This document shows positions 48,988-57,814 of a stretch of DNA of 64,000 nucleotides, in pieces. The notes beneath the pieces were generated by a model, which worked only from the letters and a program-made list of their open reading frames with translations, did no database searches and had not been told where the DNA came from. The first letter of the stretch is position 1. Every line of letters begins with the position of its first letter. The translations under genes were made by a program, and so were the position numbers. The stretch spans positions 437,951 through 501,950 of the forward strand of contig JAWKUA010000002.1 in assembly GCA_041398785.1 (NCBI GenBank), read 5' to 3'. The DNA comes from Planctomycetaceae bacterium. Its GTDB lineage: Bacteria; Planctomycetota; Planctomycetia; Planctomycetales; Planctomycetaceae.

Positions 48988-50814
48988 ATGGCGACGCCGG
49001 ATCGCTATAACTTCGACGTCGTGGTCGTCGGTGCCGGGCATGCCGGCACCGAAGCGGCTTTGGCGGCTGCGCGGCTGGGAGCCAGCACGGCTCTGCTGAC
49101 CATGAGCTGTGACACTGTCGGCCAGATGAGCTGCAACCCGGCCATCGGCGGCGTCGCGAAGGGTCAGATCGTCCGCGAAATCGATGCGCTGGGCGGCGAA
49201 ATGGGCCGCGTGATCGACGAAACCGGCATCCAGTTCCGCATGCTGAACAGCGGCAAGGGGCCGGCGATGCGAAGCCCGCGAGCTCAGGCCGACAAGAAAG
49301 CCTATCAATTCGCGATGAAGCTGCGCGTGGAACAGCAGGCGAACCTGAGCCTCCGTCAGGAACTCGTTGAGGGCATTGAAACTGCAGACGGCCGCGTCAC
49401 CGGTGTTCACGTCGCAGGATCCGGCGTCTACCGCGCGAAGGCTGTGATTCTGACGACCGGCACCTTTCTGAAGGCCGTGATGCACACCGGCGAATCGAAA
49501 AGCGAAGGCGGCCGCGCGGGAGAAAAGGCGGCTCACGGAATCTCCGGCGCGCTGACGAACCTGGGATTCGAACTGCAGCGATTCAAGACGGGAACGCCCG
49601 CTCGAATCAACGGAAGGACGATCGACTTCTCGCGGTGCGAAGTTCAGCCGGGAGACAACAGTCCACAGCCGTTTTCATTTCTCACCGAGCGAATCGAACA
49701 GCCGCAGATGGACTGTCACTTGACGGTGACAACGCCTGAAGTGCATGCCGTGATTCGAGCAAGCCTGCACCGGGCTCCGATGTACACCGGCCAGATCGAA
49801 TCAACCGGTCCGCGGTATTGTCCGTCGATCGAAGACAAGGTCGTCAGGTTCGCGGACAAGACGTCTCACCAGATCTTTCTGGAACCGGAAGGCCGCAACA
49901 CTCTGGAATACTACTGCAACGGCATTTCCACCAGCCTGCCGCGAGACGTGCAGGATCACATGATTCACCTGATTCCGGGATTGGAAAACGCGGACATCAT
50001 GCGATTTGGCTACGCCGTGGAATACGACTTCGCTCCGCCGACGCAGCTTCGCGCCACGATGGAAACGCGGCGAATTGAAGGGCTGTACTTCGCCGGACAG
50101 ATCAACGGCACAACGGGCTATGAAGAAGCGGCAGGGCAGGGACTGCTGGCGGGAATCAATGCCGCACGGAAAATCGCCGGGCAGCCGGAATTTGTGCTGG
50201 AACGCAGCCAGGCGTATCTTGGCGTGCTGATCGACGACCTCGTCACTAAAGGCGTCGACGAACCCTACCGAATGTTCACTTCTCGGGCGGAGTATCGGCT
50301 TCTGCTGCGCCAGGATAACGCCGACCGTCGACTGACTCCGCTGGGAATCCGACTGGGAACCGTCACCGCCGATCGCCGCCGTCAGTTTGAAGAATACGAA
50401 CAGCAGCTCCAGCGAGCCACAACGGCAATCCGCAGTCAGCGCCATCAGGGAAGCACTCTGGAAGAATGGCTGCGGAGACCGGAGGTGACGTGGCAGCAAC
50501 TGGAAGAAATGCAGCCAACACTTCGCAGCCTGAACATCTGCGATCGCGCAAAAGCGCAGGTCGAAATTGAGACGCAATACGCCGGCTACATTCGACGGCA
50601 GGAATCTGACATCGTTCGAATGTCCAGGGTCGACAACGTCCGAATTCCGGACACGTTCGACTATGCAGCGGTACCGCAACTGCGTCACGAAGCCAGGGAA
50701 AAGCTGGGTCGCCTGAAGCCGACGACGGTCGGACAGGCCAGCCGGGTCAGCGGAATCACACCAGCAGACATTGCCGTGCTGATGATCTACCTGAAGCCCT
50801 CCACAACGGCGTGA
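48988..50814 (+). CDS. mnmG: tRNA uridine-5-carboxymethylaminomethyl modification enzyme MnmG (GidA)
   Basis: FAD-dependent enzyme that, with MnmE, installs carboxymethylaminomethyl on U34 of tRNAs. The 608-residue protein has the Rossmann FAD motif DVVVVGAGHAGTEAALAAARLG at residues ~10-31, the MnmG signature GPAMRSPRAQADKKAYQ, AVILTTGTFLKAVMHTG, and the second family signature GQINGTTGYEEAAGQGLLAGINAA near residue 370. The C-terminal helical domain has YAGYIRRQESDIVRM and HEAREKLGRLKPTTVGQASRVSGITPADIAVLMIYLK. mnmE is not adjacent; the gene is monocistronic here. Confidence 0.97.
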   Translation: MATPDRYNFDVVVVGAGHAGTEAALAAARLGASTALLTMSCDTVGQMSCNPAIGGVAKGQIVREIDALGGEMGRVIDETGIQFRMLNSGKGPAMRSPRAQADKKAYQFAMKLRVEQQANLSLRQELVEGIETADGRVTGVHVAGSGVYRAKAVILTTGTFLKAVMHTGESKSEGGRAGEKAAHGISGALTNLGFELQRFKTGTPARINGRTIDFSRCEVQPGDNSPQPFSFLTERIEQPQMDCHLTVTTPEVHAVIRASLHRAPMYTGQIESTGPRYCPSIEDKVVRFADKTSHQIFLEPEGRNTLEYYCNGISTSLPRDVQDHMIHLIPGLENADIMRFGYAVEYDFAPPTQLRATMETRRIEGLYFAGQINGTTGYEEAAGQGLLAGINAARKIAGQPEFVLERSQAYLGVLIDDLVTKGVDEPYRMFTSRAEYRLLLRQDNADRRLTPLGIRLGTVTADRRRQFEEYEQQLQRATTAIRSQRHQGSTLEEWLRRPEVTWQQLEEMQPTLRSLNICDRAKAQVEIETQYAGYIRRQESDIVRMSRVDNVRIPDTFDYAAVPQLRHEAREKLGRLKPTTVGQASRVSGITPADIAVLMIYLKPSTTA

Positions 50815-50971
50815 CCGTCGCCGTGTCGATCCGCGAGGCAATGCCCTGTGCCAACGCATGATCCGGGTGACCGACGACCTGGCGCGGTCGGATTTCCAGG
50901 ATTTCCGTGTCAAAGTTTCGGTATCTTTTGCAGACTTGCTAAGAAGGGCAATATACGATGTCCAACTGCCG

Positions 50972-50999
50972 TTGACCGTCTTACCCGATTAGATACAAT
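50972..50999 (+). promoter_or_regulatory. Sigma-70-type promoter for the HTH-receiver gene
   Basis: TTGACC (50972-50977) and TACAAT (50994-50999) with a 16-base spacer. The -10 differs from TATAAT at one position and the -35 from TTGACA at one. Transcription would begin near 51006, leaving a leader of about 238 bases before ATG 51244. Confidence 0.7.
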
Positions 51000-51005
51000 C
51001 GGTCG

Positions 51006-51243
51006 TGTTGAGGAATGGCAGAGCCGGGGGAACCGTCGACGGCAAGCCGGTTTGGCGAGCTTCGATGGTTTGAAGGCAAAAACTGCAATGGCGCTGTGTT
51101 TGCCCAGGGTGTTTGGGCCATTCAGCGCCCGGAAACCCGGTTTCTCTGATTCCGTCGACACACGGACGGTGTCCGACGCGGTCGGACGATGAAACGCTGC
51201 CTGACGGCAGATCATCGCTCTTCACAGAATGGATGTGTGACGC
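51006..51243 (+). promoter_or_regulatory. Structured 5' leader of the response regulator gene
   Basis: The leader contains no supportable gene but several inverted repeats. A two-tier hairpin has GGCGCTG (51090-51096) pairing with CAGCGCC (51123-51129) and inner GCCCA (51102-51106) pairing with TGGGC (51114-51118). GTCCGA (51171-51176) pairs with TCGGAC (51182-51187) around five bases. AACCG (51031-51035) can pair with CGGTT (51048-51052). The length and structure suggest post-transcriptional control, but no known riboswitch was recognised. The 50815-50971 stretch upstream holds nothing else recognisable. Confidence 0.45.
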
Positions 51244-51822
51244 ATGAAAACAGTCTTTACGACGGGTGAAGCTGCCAAGATCTGTAAGGTCAGCCAGCAA
51301 ACCATCATCCGCTGCTTTGATTCCGGTCAGCTAAAGGGATTTCGAGTCCCCGGTTCCCGATTCCGCCGAATTCCGCGGGATGTCCTTTACAAGTTCATGA
51401 AGGACAACGGCATTCCGACGGACGCTCTGGAAAGCGGTAAACGAAAAGCCCTGATCGTCGACGACGACGAGCAGCTTGTGGAACTGATCACGGACGCTCT
51501 GGAGGCCGATGGCCGCTTCGAAGTACGAACGGCGAACAACGGCTTCGACGCAGGAATGATGGTTAAGGAGTACCATCCCGATATCATCGTTCTTGACGTG
51601 ATGCTTCCTGACATCAACGGCAAGGAAGTCTGCCAGCGAGTCCGAAGTGATCCGGCACTGGATGACGTCCGAATCATCTGCATCAGCGGAATGGTGGAAC
51701 AGGACAAGATCCAGGATCTGCGGGATTCCGGAGCCGATCAATTCCTGCAGAAGCCATTCGAAGTCGATCAGTTGATTGACCGCATCTGCCGTTTGCTGGA
51801 TATCGAACAACTGGCGACGTAG
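51244..51822 (+). CDS. Response regulator with N-terminal excisionase-type HTH and C-terminal receiver
   Basis: A 192-residue protein with a reversed order from most response regulators. Residues ~5-50 form a MerR/excisionase-like winged HTH (FTTGEAAKICKVSQQTIIRCF then GFRVPGSRFRRIPRDVLYKFM). Residues ~68-187 are a receiver domain with the acidic triad DDD at 73-75, phosphoacceptor Asp118 in IIVLDVMLPD, Ser/Thr in CISGM, and the conserved Lys in FLQKPFEVDQL. DNA binding controlled by phosphorylation is inferred. It is transcribed from a good promoter with a structured leader and ends at a strong terminator. The histidine kinase downstream is a candidate partner, although the two are separated by two terminator-like hairpins. 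Confidence 0.88.
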   Translation: MKTVFTTGEAAKICKVSQQTIIRCFDSGQLKGFRVPGSRFRRIPRDVLYKFMKDNGIPTDALESGKRKALIVDDDEQLVELITDALEADGRFEVRTANNGFDAGMMVKEYHPDIIVLDVMLPDINGKEVCQRVRSDPALDDVRIICISGMVEQDKIQDLRDSGADQFLQKPFEVDQLIDRICRLLDIEQLAT

Positions 51823-51849
51823 TCCTCGAGCGGGGGACGTCGTTGCAAC

Positions 51850-51876
51850 GCGGCGACTCGTCGCCGCTTTTCTTTT
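51850..51876 (+). terminator. Rho-independent terminator of the HTH-receiver gene
   Basis: GCGGCGA (51850-51856) and TCGCCGC (51861-51867) form a perfect 7-bp stem with the loop CTCG, followed by TTTTCTTTT, 28 bases after the stop codon. Confidence 0.85.
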
Positions 51877-52028
51877 CACGGAAATCGGCAAGATTCGAAC
51901 GAATCGAACGCGATACTGAACGGTCGCACTCCAAGACATCGCCGGTTCCTGGCCGGGGGATCAATGGTCGGTGTTCCGGTCGTCCGGAAAGCGGGTCACA
52001 ACCACGCATGTCGCTCTGATTCATGAAC

Positions 52029-52066
52029 AACAGCGGTTACTTTCGAGTGACCGCTGTTTTTGTTTC
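52029..52066 (+). terminator. Terminator-like hairpin just upstream of the histidine kinase start
   Basis: AACAGCGGTTAC (52029-52040) pairs with GTGACCGCTGTT (52047-52058), 12 bp with one G-T pair, around a 6-base loop, followed by TTTTTGTTT. It ends only about 13 bases before ATG 52079. It therefore either ends a short RNA made from 51880-52066 or acts as an attenuator or translation block in the kinase leader. Confidence 0.7.
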
Positions 52067-52078
52067 GATACGGCCAGC

Positions 52079-53233
52079 ATGACAGAAAACTCTTCCGAGC
52101 ATGACACCGTTGACGACTGGACAGACGACATTCTTCGGGCGATTGTCGGGCAACCGTCCCCGGAGGATTCGGCCATGGCTTGTGCAGCAGCCTGGCTGAC
52201 ATGTGCTCGCGCCGAATCCGCCGCCGTGATTGTGTTTCTCAGCGAAACCGAATGCATCGTGGCTCACGGTTTTCGCGACGACAGCCACGAAATCGAAGTG
52301 TCCGTTGGCCAGGAGCGAAAGTCCGTTCTGTCGCTTCTGGATGACCATTCCATCCTGGCACTTGCATCGCGCGTGGGAATCGACCGCCCGGATTTTCTGC
52401 TGCGGATGCCCGATCGGCTTGCGGCCGTCGCTGTCAGTTTTTCGGGAAACGAATCTGATTCGAACCAGGACGAGCTGACTGCGCTGGTCACGTCGGTCAC
52501 GCAGCGCATTCTGGCCAGCACGACGCAGCGACAGTGTCTGTTCGCGGAACCGCGACACATGGAGGCGATGGCGGAATTCAGCGCCGGGGCCGGGCATGAG
52601 ATCAACAATCCGCTGGGCAGCATCATCGGACAGACTCAACTGCTGCTCAAAAAAACTGACGGGGCCGACTACCGCGAAGCGCTGGAAACGATCGGAGCCC
52701 AGGCATGGCGAATTCGAGACATGATCGGCGACAGCATGCTGTTCGCTCGTCCGCCGGTACCACAATTCCAGCGCAGTGATGTCTGTGAGATCGTGAAGGA
52801 AGCCAGCGATCAGGTCAGGACAAACCATGGTCTGCAGGACGGTGAACTACGGCTGGAGCTTCCGGCATCGCCCATCATGGCGAACGTCGACGTTCATCAG
52901 GTTTCCGTGCTGACTTCGCATCTGCTGCGCAATTCGGTTGTCGCAACCGAGGGTGTCGAACCCGGACGCCGGATCACGGTAGCGCTGAATTCGGGTGACC
53001 AGCATGCATTCCGTCTGACCGTGGACGACAACGGTTCAGGAGTCACCGACGACAAGACCCGCCGGCATTTGTTCGATCCGTTTTACTCGGGCCGCCAGGC
53101 GGGGCGAGGATTGGGGTTCGGCTTGTGTCTTTGCTGGCAGATTGTTCGCCGCCACCACGGATTGCTGCTGCAACAGAACCTTGAACGGCAGGGTTGCCGA
53201 TTCCTTGCGGGAATCCCTCTGTCGTCACGATAA
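52079..53233 (+). CDS. Soluble histidine kinase
   Basis: The start at ATG 52079 (MTENSSEHDTVDDWTDD) is chosen because the upstream frame runs through the terminator-like hairpin; no Shine-Dalgarno sequence is apparent. The 384-residue protein has no membrane helix. Residues ~20-150 form a GAF-like sensor region. The H-box is FSAGAGHEINNPLGSIIG with phosphoacceptor His173, and an N-box follows (HLLRNSVVATEG). ATP-binding motifs are DDNGSGVTDD (G1), LFDPFYSGRQ (F) and GRGLGFGLCLC (G2). The NPLG H-box is the HATPase_c/HisKA type common in NtrB-like kinases. It is probably cytoplasmic and senses an internal or protein-borne signal, likely partnering the upstream receiver protein. Confidence 0.88.
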   Translation: MTENSSEHDTVDDWTDDILRAIVGQPSPEDSAMACAAAWLTCARAESAAVIVFLSETECIVAHGFRDDSHEIEVSVGQERKSVLSLLDDHSILALASRVGIDRPDFLLRMPDRLAAVAVSFSGNESDSNQDELTALVTSVTQRILASTTQRQCLFAEPRHMEAMAEFSAGAGHEINNPLGSIIGQTQLLLKKTDGADYREALETIGAQAWRIRDMIGDSMLFARPPVPQFQRSDVCEIVKEASDQVRTNHGLQDGELRLELPASPIMANVDVHQVSVLTSHLLRNSVVATEGVEPGRRITVALNSGDQHAFRLTVDDNGSGVTDDKTRRHLFDPFYSGRQAGRGLGFGLCLCWQIVRRHHGLLLQQNLERQGCRFLAGIPLSSR

Positions 53234-53296
53234 TCGACCGGCGCGGCGGTGTCACTTTTTTCGGTGCCGGCCGGCAACTCGGCTGATGAAAGACCG

Positions 53297-53325
53297 TTGG
53301 TTCGCGTTCCGCTGTTTGCTAGGAT
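53297..53325 (+). promoter_or_regulatory. Possible promoter of the third PSD1 cassette
   Basis: TTGGTT (53297-53302) and TAGGAT (53320-53325) separated by 17 bases. The -35 is weak and the -10 moderate. It would give a leader of about 95 bases to ATG 53428. Confidence 0.35.
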
Positions 53326-53427
53326 AAATGCGTTCAGTTGTGGTGCGATACCACTTGCGATTCCCTCCGCTTTGCACCTGCCTTCCGCTGCTTCAGAGCA
53401 TTTCCGGCCGCTTTCGGTAACGACCTG

Positions 53428-55671
53428 ATGGCCCCCATCCGCTGCATCCGATGTCGCCGATCGTCAGCCTGCATCGTCTTCCTTGCGACGGCGACGCTGC
53501 TGACGGGCACGACCGTGCTGGCCGGCGACGCCACTGATTCCGTCAGCTTCGCCAACGACGTCGTGCCGGTCCTGACCAAGGCCGGCTGCAATGCCGGGAT
53601 CTGTCATGCCAAAGCCGGCGGCGGACAGAACGGGTTTCAGCTTTCTCTGCTGGGTTTCGAGCCGCGGGAAGACTATGACAGTCTGGTCAAGGAAGGCCGC
53701 GGCCGCCGCCTGTTTCCGGCCGATCCGAAGCGTAGTCTGGTTCTGCAAAAAGCGTCAGGCAGTACGCCGCATGGCGGTGGTTCGCGACTGCCGAAAGACT
53801 CCGCGGGTTATCAGCAGATTCTGAAATGGATCGAACATGGCGCGCCGTTCGATACGACGGCTCCGGTGGAACTCAGCTCCGTTCAGGTGGAACCGGCGCG
53901 CGGCGTCGTTGCGATGAACAGCCGGCAGCAGTTGCGTTCCACCGCGACATATTCCGACGGCAGTATTCGTGACATCACTGATCTGGCGCTGTACGAATCC
54001 AATGACGAAGCGATGGCTGAGGTTTCCGAATCCGGCCTGGTCACCGTCAGCGATATTCCCGGCAGAGTATCGGTGATGCTGCGTTATCAGGGGAAAACGG
54101 CCGTCTTCAGCGCCGCAGTTCCGCTCGGAGCTGCCGTTGACGACCTGCCTTCCGAAGCCAGCTTCATAGACGAACACGTTTTTGCGAATCTGAAGCAGAT
54201 CGGCATTCCGACATCACCCGTCTGCGACGACGCGACGTTTCTGCGCCGCGTGACGCTTGATATCGCCGGACGGCTGCCGACGCTGGACGAAACGACCCAG
54301 TTCCTGGCCAGCTCCGACGCTGACAAGCGCGAACAGTTGGTCGACGCGCTGCTGCGCAGTCCGGGCTATGCGGACTACTTCGCCAACAAATGGACGTCGC
54401 TGCTGAAGAATCGACGCGACGACGCCAGCGACATTGTTTCCAACTTCGCGTTTCACGCGTGGATTCGAGACAGTCTGCTGGCAAATGTTCCCTACGACCA
54501 GATGGTGCGGCAACTGCTTGCCGCGACCGGAACCGTCGTCGGCAATCCTCCGGTGGCGTGGTACAAGCGAGTCAAAGAACCGAAGCAGCAGCTTGAAGAC
54601 GTCGCTCAGTTGTTTCTGGGCGTCCGCATGCAGTGTGCTCAGTGCCATCATCATCCGTTCGAACGCTGGAGCCAGGACGATTACTACAGCTTCGCGGCGT
54701 TCTTCAGCCAGGTCGGACGCAAGCCCACGGATACGCGCGGCGAGGATCTGATCTTCCACAAGCGAGGCGTCGCGACCTCAAAGAACGTGAAGACGGGCGA
54801 AGACCTGTTGCCCGCAGCGTTTGGAGATGATGTCGGCACGATCGCTCCCGATGAAGACCCGCGACTGCGGCTGGCGGACTGGATGAGTTCCCCGGAAAAC
54901 CCGTTCTTTGCGAAGGCACTCGTCAATCGTTACTGGAAGCACTTTTTCGGTCGCGGCCTGATTGAACCGGAAGATGACATTCGCGACACGAATCCGCCGT
55001 CAAACCCGGAACTGCTGGCGGCTCTGGAGCAGCACTTCATCAGCAGCGGCTTTGACCTGAAGGAACTGGTCCGCGTGATTGCCACGTCGAGTGCCTATCA
55101 GTTGAGTTCCGTGCCGAACGAACACAACCTGGTCGATCGACAGAACTACTCCCGCTTCTATCCGCGGCGCCTTCAGGCGGAAGTCCTGCTCGACGCGATC
55201 AACGACCTGACCGGTGCGACCACCAGCTTTCCCAACCTGCCTGCCGGCACGCGAGCCATCGCACTTCCGGACAACAGCTACAACAAAGCATCCGCGTTTC
55301 TGCAGGTCTTCGGTCGCCCGGACAGCCAAAGCGTCTGTGAATGCGAACGCGTGCAGTCGTCCAGCCTCGCTCAAAGCCTGCACCTGATCAATTCCTCCGA
55401 AATCAGAAACAAACTCGCGACGGCCGACGGACGAGCCGACCGACTCGCGAAAGGCGACCGTCCATCAGAAGAAAAGATCACGGAACTCTATCTGCTCGCG
55501 CTTTCGCGCCCGCCGCGTCCTGACGAACTTCAAACGGCGACAGACTATCTGAACGAACCCATCACCAACGCCGAAGGACAGCCGATCGATTCGGCTGCGG
55601 CGGCTAAGACGAATTTTCAGGATCTGATCTGGGCATTGATGAACACAAAGGAGTTCCTGTTCAACCACTGA
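53428..55671 (+). CDS. PSD1 / DUF1549-DUF1553 exported protein with Ig-like region
   Basis: A 747-residue exported protein starting at ATG 53428, with signal segment SSACIVFLATATLLTGTTVLA. The first heme-type motif is CNAGICH, a Cys-x4-Cys-His rather than CxxCH spacing. A bacterial Ig-like (BIG2-type) segment (ELSSVQVEPARGVVAMNSRQQLRSTATYSDGSIRDIT) follows at about residues 145-230. The DUF1549 core has FLRRVTLDIAGRLPTLDETTQFL and VRMQCAQCHHHPFERWSQDDYY with a standard CxxCH. DUF1553 has KALVNRYWKHFFGRGLIEPEDDIR and SSLAQSLHLINSSEI. It heads a cassette with a PPC-domain protein and a DUF1501 gene. Confidence 0.88.
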   Translation: MAPIRCIRCRRSSACIVFLATATLLTGTTVLAGDATDSVSFANDVVPVLTKAGCNAGICHAKAGGGQNGFQLSLLGFEPREDYDSLVKEGRGRRLFPADPKRSLVLQKASGSTPHGGGSRLPKDSAGYQQILKWIEHGAPFDTTAPVELSSVQVEPARGVVAMNSRQQLRSTATYSDGSIRDITDLALYESNDEAMAEVSESGLVTVSDIPGRVSVMLRYQGKTAVFSAAVPLGAAVDDLPSEASFIDEHVFANLKQIGIPTSPVCDDATFLRRVTLDIAGRLPTLDETTQFLASSDADKREQLVDALLRSPGYADYFANKWTSLLKNRRDDASDIVSNFAFHAWIRDSLLANVPYDQMVRQLLAATGTVVGNPPVAWYKRVKEPKQQLEDVAQLFLGVRMQCAQCHHHPFERWSQDDYYSFAAFFSQVGRKPTDTRGEDLIFHKRGVATSKNVKTGEDLLPAAFGDDVGTIAPDEDPRLRLADWMSSPENPFFAKALVNRYWKHFFGRGLIEPEDDIRDTNPPSNPELLAALEQHFISSGFDLKELVRVIATSSAYQLSSVPNEHNLVDRQNYSRFYPRRLQAEVLLDAINDLTGATTSFPNLPAGTRAIALPDNSYNKASAFLQVFGRPDSQSVCECERVQSSSLAQSLHLINSSEIRNKLATADGRADRLAKGDRPSEEKITELYLLALSRPPRPDELQTATDYLNEPITNAEGQPIDSAAAAKTNFQDLIWALMNTKEFLFNH

Positions 55672-55759
55672 CTGAATTCCTGCGGCCCGCCCGCAATTGC
55701 CGGAACGTACACGTTTTGGGGCCGTGTCCTCAGAAATCTGATAAGCGAATACCAAACCG

Positions 55760-57814
55760 ATGACTCGCAACCTTCTGACTGTTTTCTGCGCCGCGGCAAT
55801 GCTGCATTCGCTGCTGCTTGTGCCGTGTGCATTCGGGCAGGCAGTTTGCCTGCCGGCTCCGCGGCTGCTGACTACGAAGCCAATGGGAGGACAGGCGGGA
55901 TCCACCGTTAACGTCACGATTACCGGCGACAACCTTGAAGACGCGGACGAACTTCGGTTTTCGCACCCCGGCATCACGGCAACTGCCAGGCTGGATGAAT
56001 CCGGCCAGCCGGTGCCCAGAGAGTACGTTGTTGCGATCGCTGATGACTGTCCGGCCGGTGTTCACGAAGCGCGCGTGATGACGAAACTGGGGCTTTCGTC
56101 GTCGCGGGTCTTCAGTGTAGGAGTGCTGCCGGAGACCGCTCAGGCCGGACCGAACACGTCCGTTGAAACCGCGATGCCACTGGAAGCCGGTGTCCTCTGC
56201 AATGCCGCCATGACCAGCCGTTCCGTCGATCACTACTCGTTCGCAGCGTCGGCGGGTCAGAGAATTGTCGTGGATTGCGCCGCGAAGGGCATTGACTCAA
56301 AGCTGCAGCCGGTGCTGATTCTGGCCGACGCAAACGGCAACGACCTGCTGGCCGAACGCCGTGGCGGCGTGCTGGACTTCACCGCTCCCGACGACGCCAC
56401 TTACATCGTGAAGGTTCACGACCTGACGTTCAACGGCGGGCCGGAATACTTCTATCGTCTCGTCATTCGAACCGCGGCGGAAGGCGATTTCGTCAGCCGG
56501 CTGCCTTCGACGGCCGCGGTGAATTCCTTTTCCTGGCCGCCGACCGGGCTGACGGATGACGCAGTGATCGGCGAAGCGGAGCCCAATAACGTCGGCGGCG
56601 ACGCTCAAGCGATTTCGCTGCCGTGCGACATCACAGGCAGCTTCTTTCCCGCAGCGGACGTCGATGTCTTTGAATTCAATGCTACAAAGGGCGACGTCTG
56701 GTGGGTGGAAGTGGCCTCGGAGCGGCTGGGGCGCAACACCGATCCGTCTATCGTGGTCCAGCACGTCGGCGAAGATGAGACCGGCGAAAAGCTGACTGAC
56801 ATTGCGGAACTGACAGACATTCCCAGTCCGGTCAAAGTGTCCAGCAACGGCTATGCGTATGACGGTCCGCCATACAACGCCGGGTCGTCCGACATCATCG
56901 CGAAAGTCGAAATCCCGCAGGATGGACGTTACCGCCTGCAGCTCACGGATTTGTTCGGCGGAACTCGCAGTGATCCCGGCAATGTGTATCGGCTGATCAT
57001 TCGACGTGCGGCGCCCGACTTCGCGCTGGTTGCGTGGGCAATGCACATGGAACTGCGAAACGGTGACCGCAACGCACTTTCGAAACCTCTGGCGCTGCGT
57101 AACGGAGCGACGATGCCGCTGGAAGTTGTCGTGGTGCGCCGTGACGGGTTCGATGGTGAGATTGAACTTGCGATGGAGAACCTTCCCGACGGTGTCACGG
57201 CGACGGGTTTGAGGATCCCGGCAGGCCAGTCGCGCGGCATCATGCTGCTGACCGCCGATCAGAATGCGCCGCGCGGTCTGACCAGCGCGTCGTTTTTCGG
57301 ACGTGCGACCATCGCCGGAGAAGTCGTGACTCGCCCCTGCCGGCTGACATCGATGGCATGGCCGGTTCCGGATTCGTGGAGCGAAATTCCCAGTCCCCGA
57401 CTGCTGGCCGACGTTCCGGTGTCGGTCAGCGGGACGGAGTTCGCTCCGATCTCGATCGCGGCCGCTGATGGCAAAGTGTGGGAAGCAGCAGCCGGAACGA
57501 AACTTGCCATTCCGCTGGTTCACACGCGGCGCTGCGAGTTTTCGGGAGCGAACATCAGTCTGAAGACTTTCGGTCCGGGGTTTGAACGCAATCCCGCCTT
57601 CGATGCACCGCTGACTGCGGACGCATCGCAGGTCGAGTTTGACCTTGCCGCTCTGAAGACTCCGCCCGGCGAATATGTTGTCGCCTTTTATGGCAGCGCC
57701 GTGGCAAAATACCGTGCTCAGCCGGACGCCGAACCGAAGGACATCGTTGACATCGTTGTGTCGGCACCCATCAAAATCCGGATCACATCGCCAGAGGAAG
57801 AGGGCCAGAAATGA
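55760..57814 (+). CDS. Exported protein with TIG-like and pre-peptidase C-terminal (PPC) domains
   Basis: A 684-residue protein with signal peptide (LLTVFCAAAMLHSLLLVPCAFG). An N-terminal IPT/TIG-like region follows at about residues 35-125 (TTKPMGGQAGSTVNVTITGDNL). Two PPC-type regions are seen, with DHYSFAASAGQRIVVDCAAKGIDSKLQPVLILAD near 155-230 and a later VDVFEFNATKGDVWWVEVASERLG near 295-420. The remaining ~230 residues are beta-rich. It lies 88 bases after the PSD1 gene, and its stop overlaps the DUF1501 start (ATGA). PPC domains are common in secreted bacterial enzymes and surface proteins, but no catalytic domain is present, so a binding or scaffolding role outside the cell is inferred. 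Confidence 0.85.
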   Translation: MTRNLLTVFCAAAMLHSLLLVPCAFGQAVCLPAPRLLTTKPMGGQAGSTVNVTITGDNLEDADELRFSHPGITATARLDESGQPVPREYVVAIADDCPAGVHEARVMTKLGLSSSRVFSVGVLPETAQAGPNTSVETAMPLEAGVLCNAAMTSRSVDHYSFAASAGQRIVVDCAAKGIDSKLQPVLILADANGNDLLAERRGGVLDFTAPDDATYIVKVHDLTFNGGPEYFYRLVIRTAAEGDFVSRLPSTAAVNSFSWPPTGLTDDAVIGEAEPNNVGGDAQAISLPCDITGSFFPAADVDVFEFNATKGDVWWVEVASERLGRNTDPSIVVQHVGEDETGEKLTDIAELTDIPSPVKVSSNGYAYDGPPYNAGSSDIIAKVEIPQDGRYRLQLTDLFGGTRSDPGNVYRLIIRRAAPDFALVAWAMHMELRNGDRNALSKPLALRNGATMPLEVVVVRRDGFDGEIELAMENLPDGVTATGLRIPAGQSRGIMLLTADQNAPRGLTSASFFGRATIAGEVVTRPCRLTSMAWPVPDSWSEIPSPRLLADVPVSVSGTEFAPISIAAADGKVWEAAAGTKLAIPLVHTRRCEFSGANISLKTFGPGFERNPAFDAPLTADASQVEFDLAALKTPPGEYVVAFYGSAVAKYRAQPDAEPKDIVDIVVSAPIKIRITSPEEEGQK

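Noticed and set aside
49801..50913. 370-codon open frame antisense to mnmG
   Set aside because: mnmG is unambiguous on the plus strand; the antisense frame has no protein-like features.
56297..57523. 408-codon open frame antisense to the PPC-domain gene
   Set aside because: Shadow of a supported gene with no recognisable protein family.
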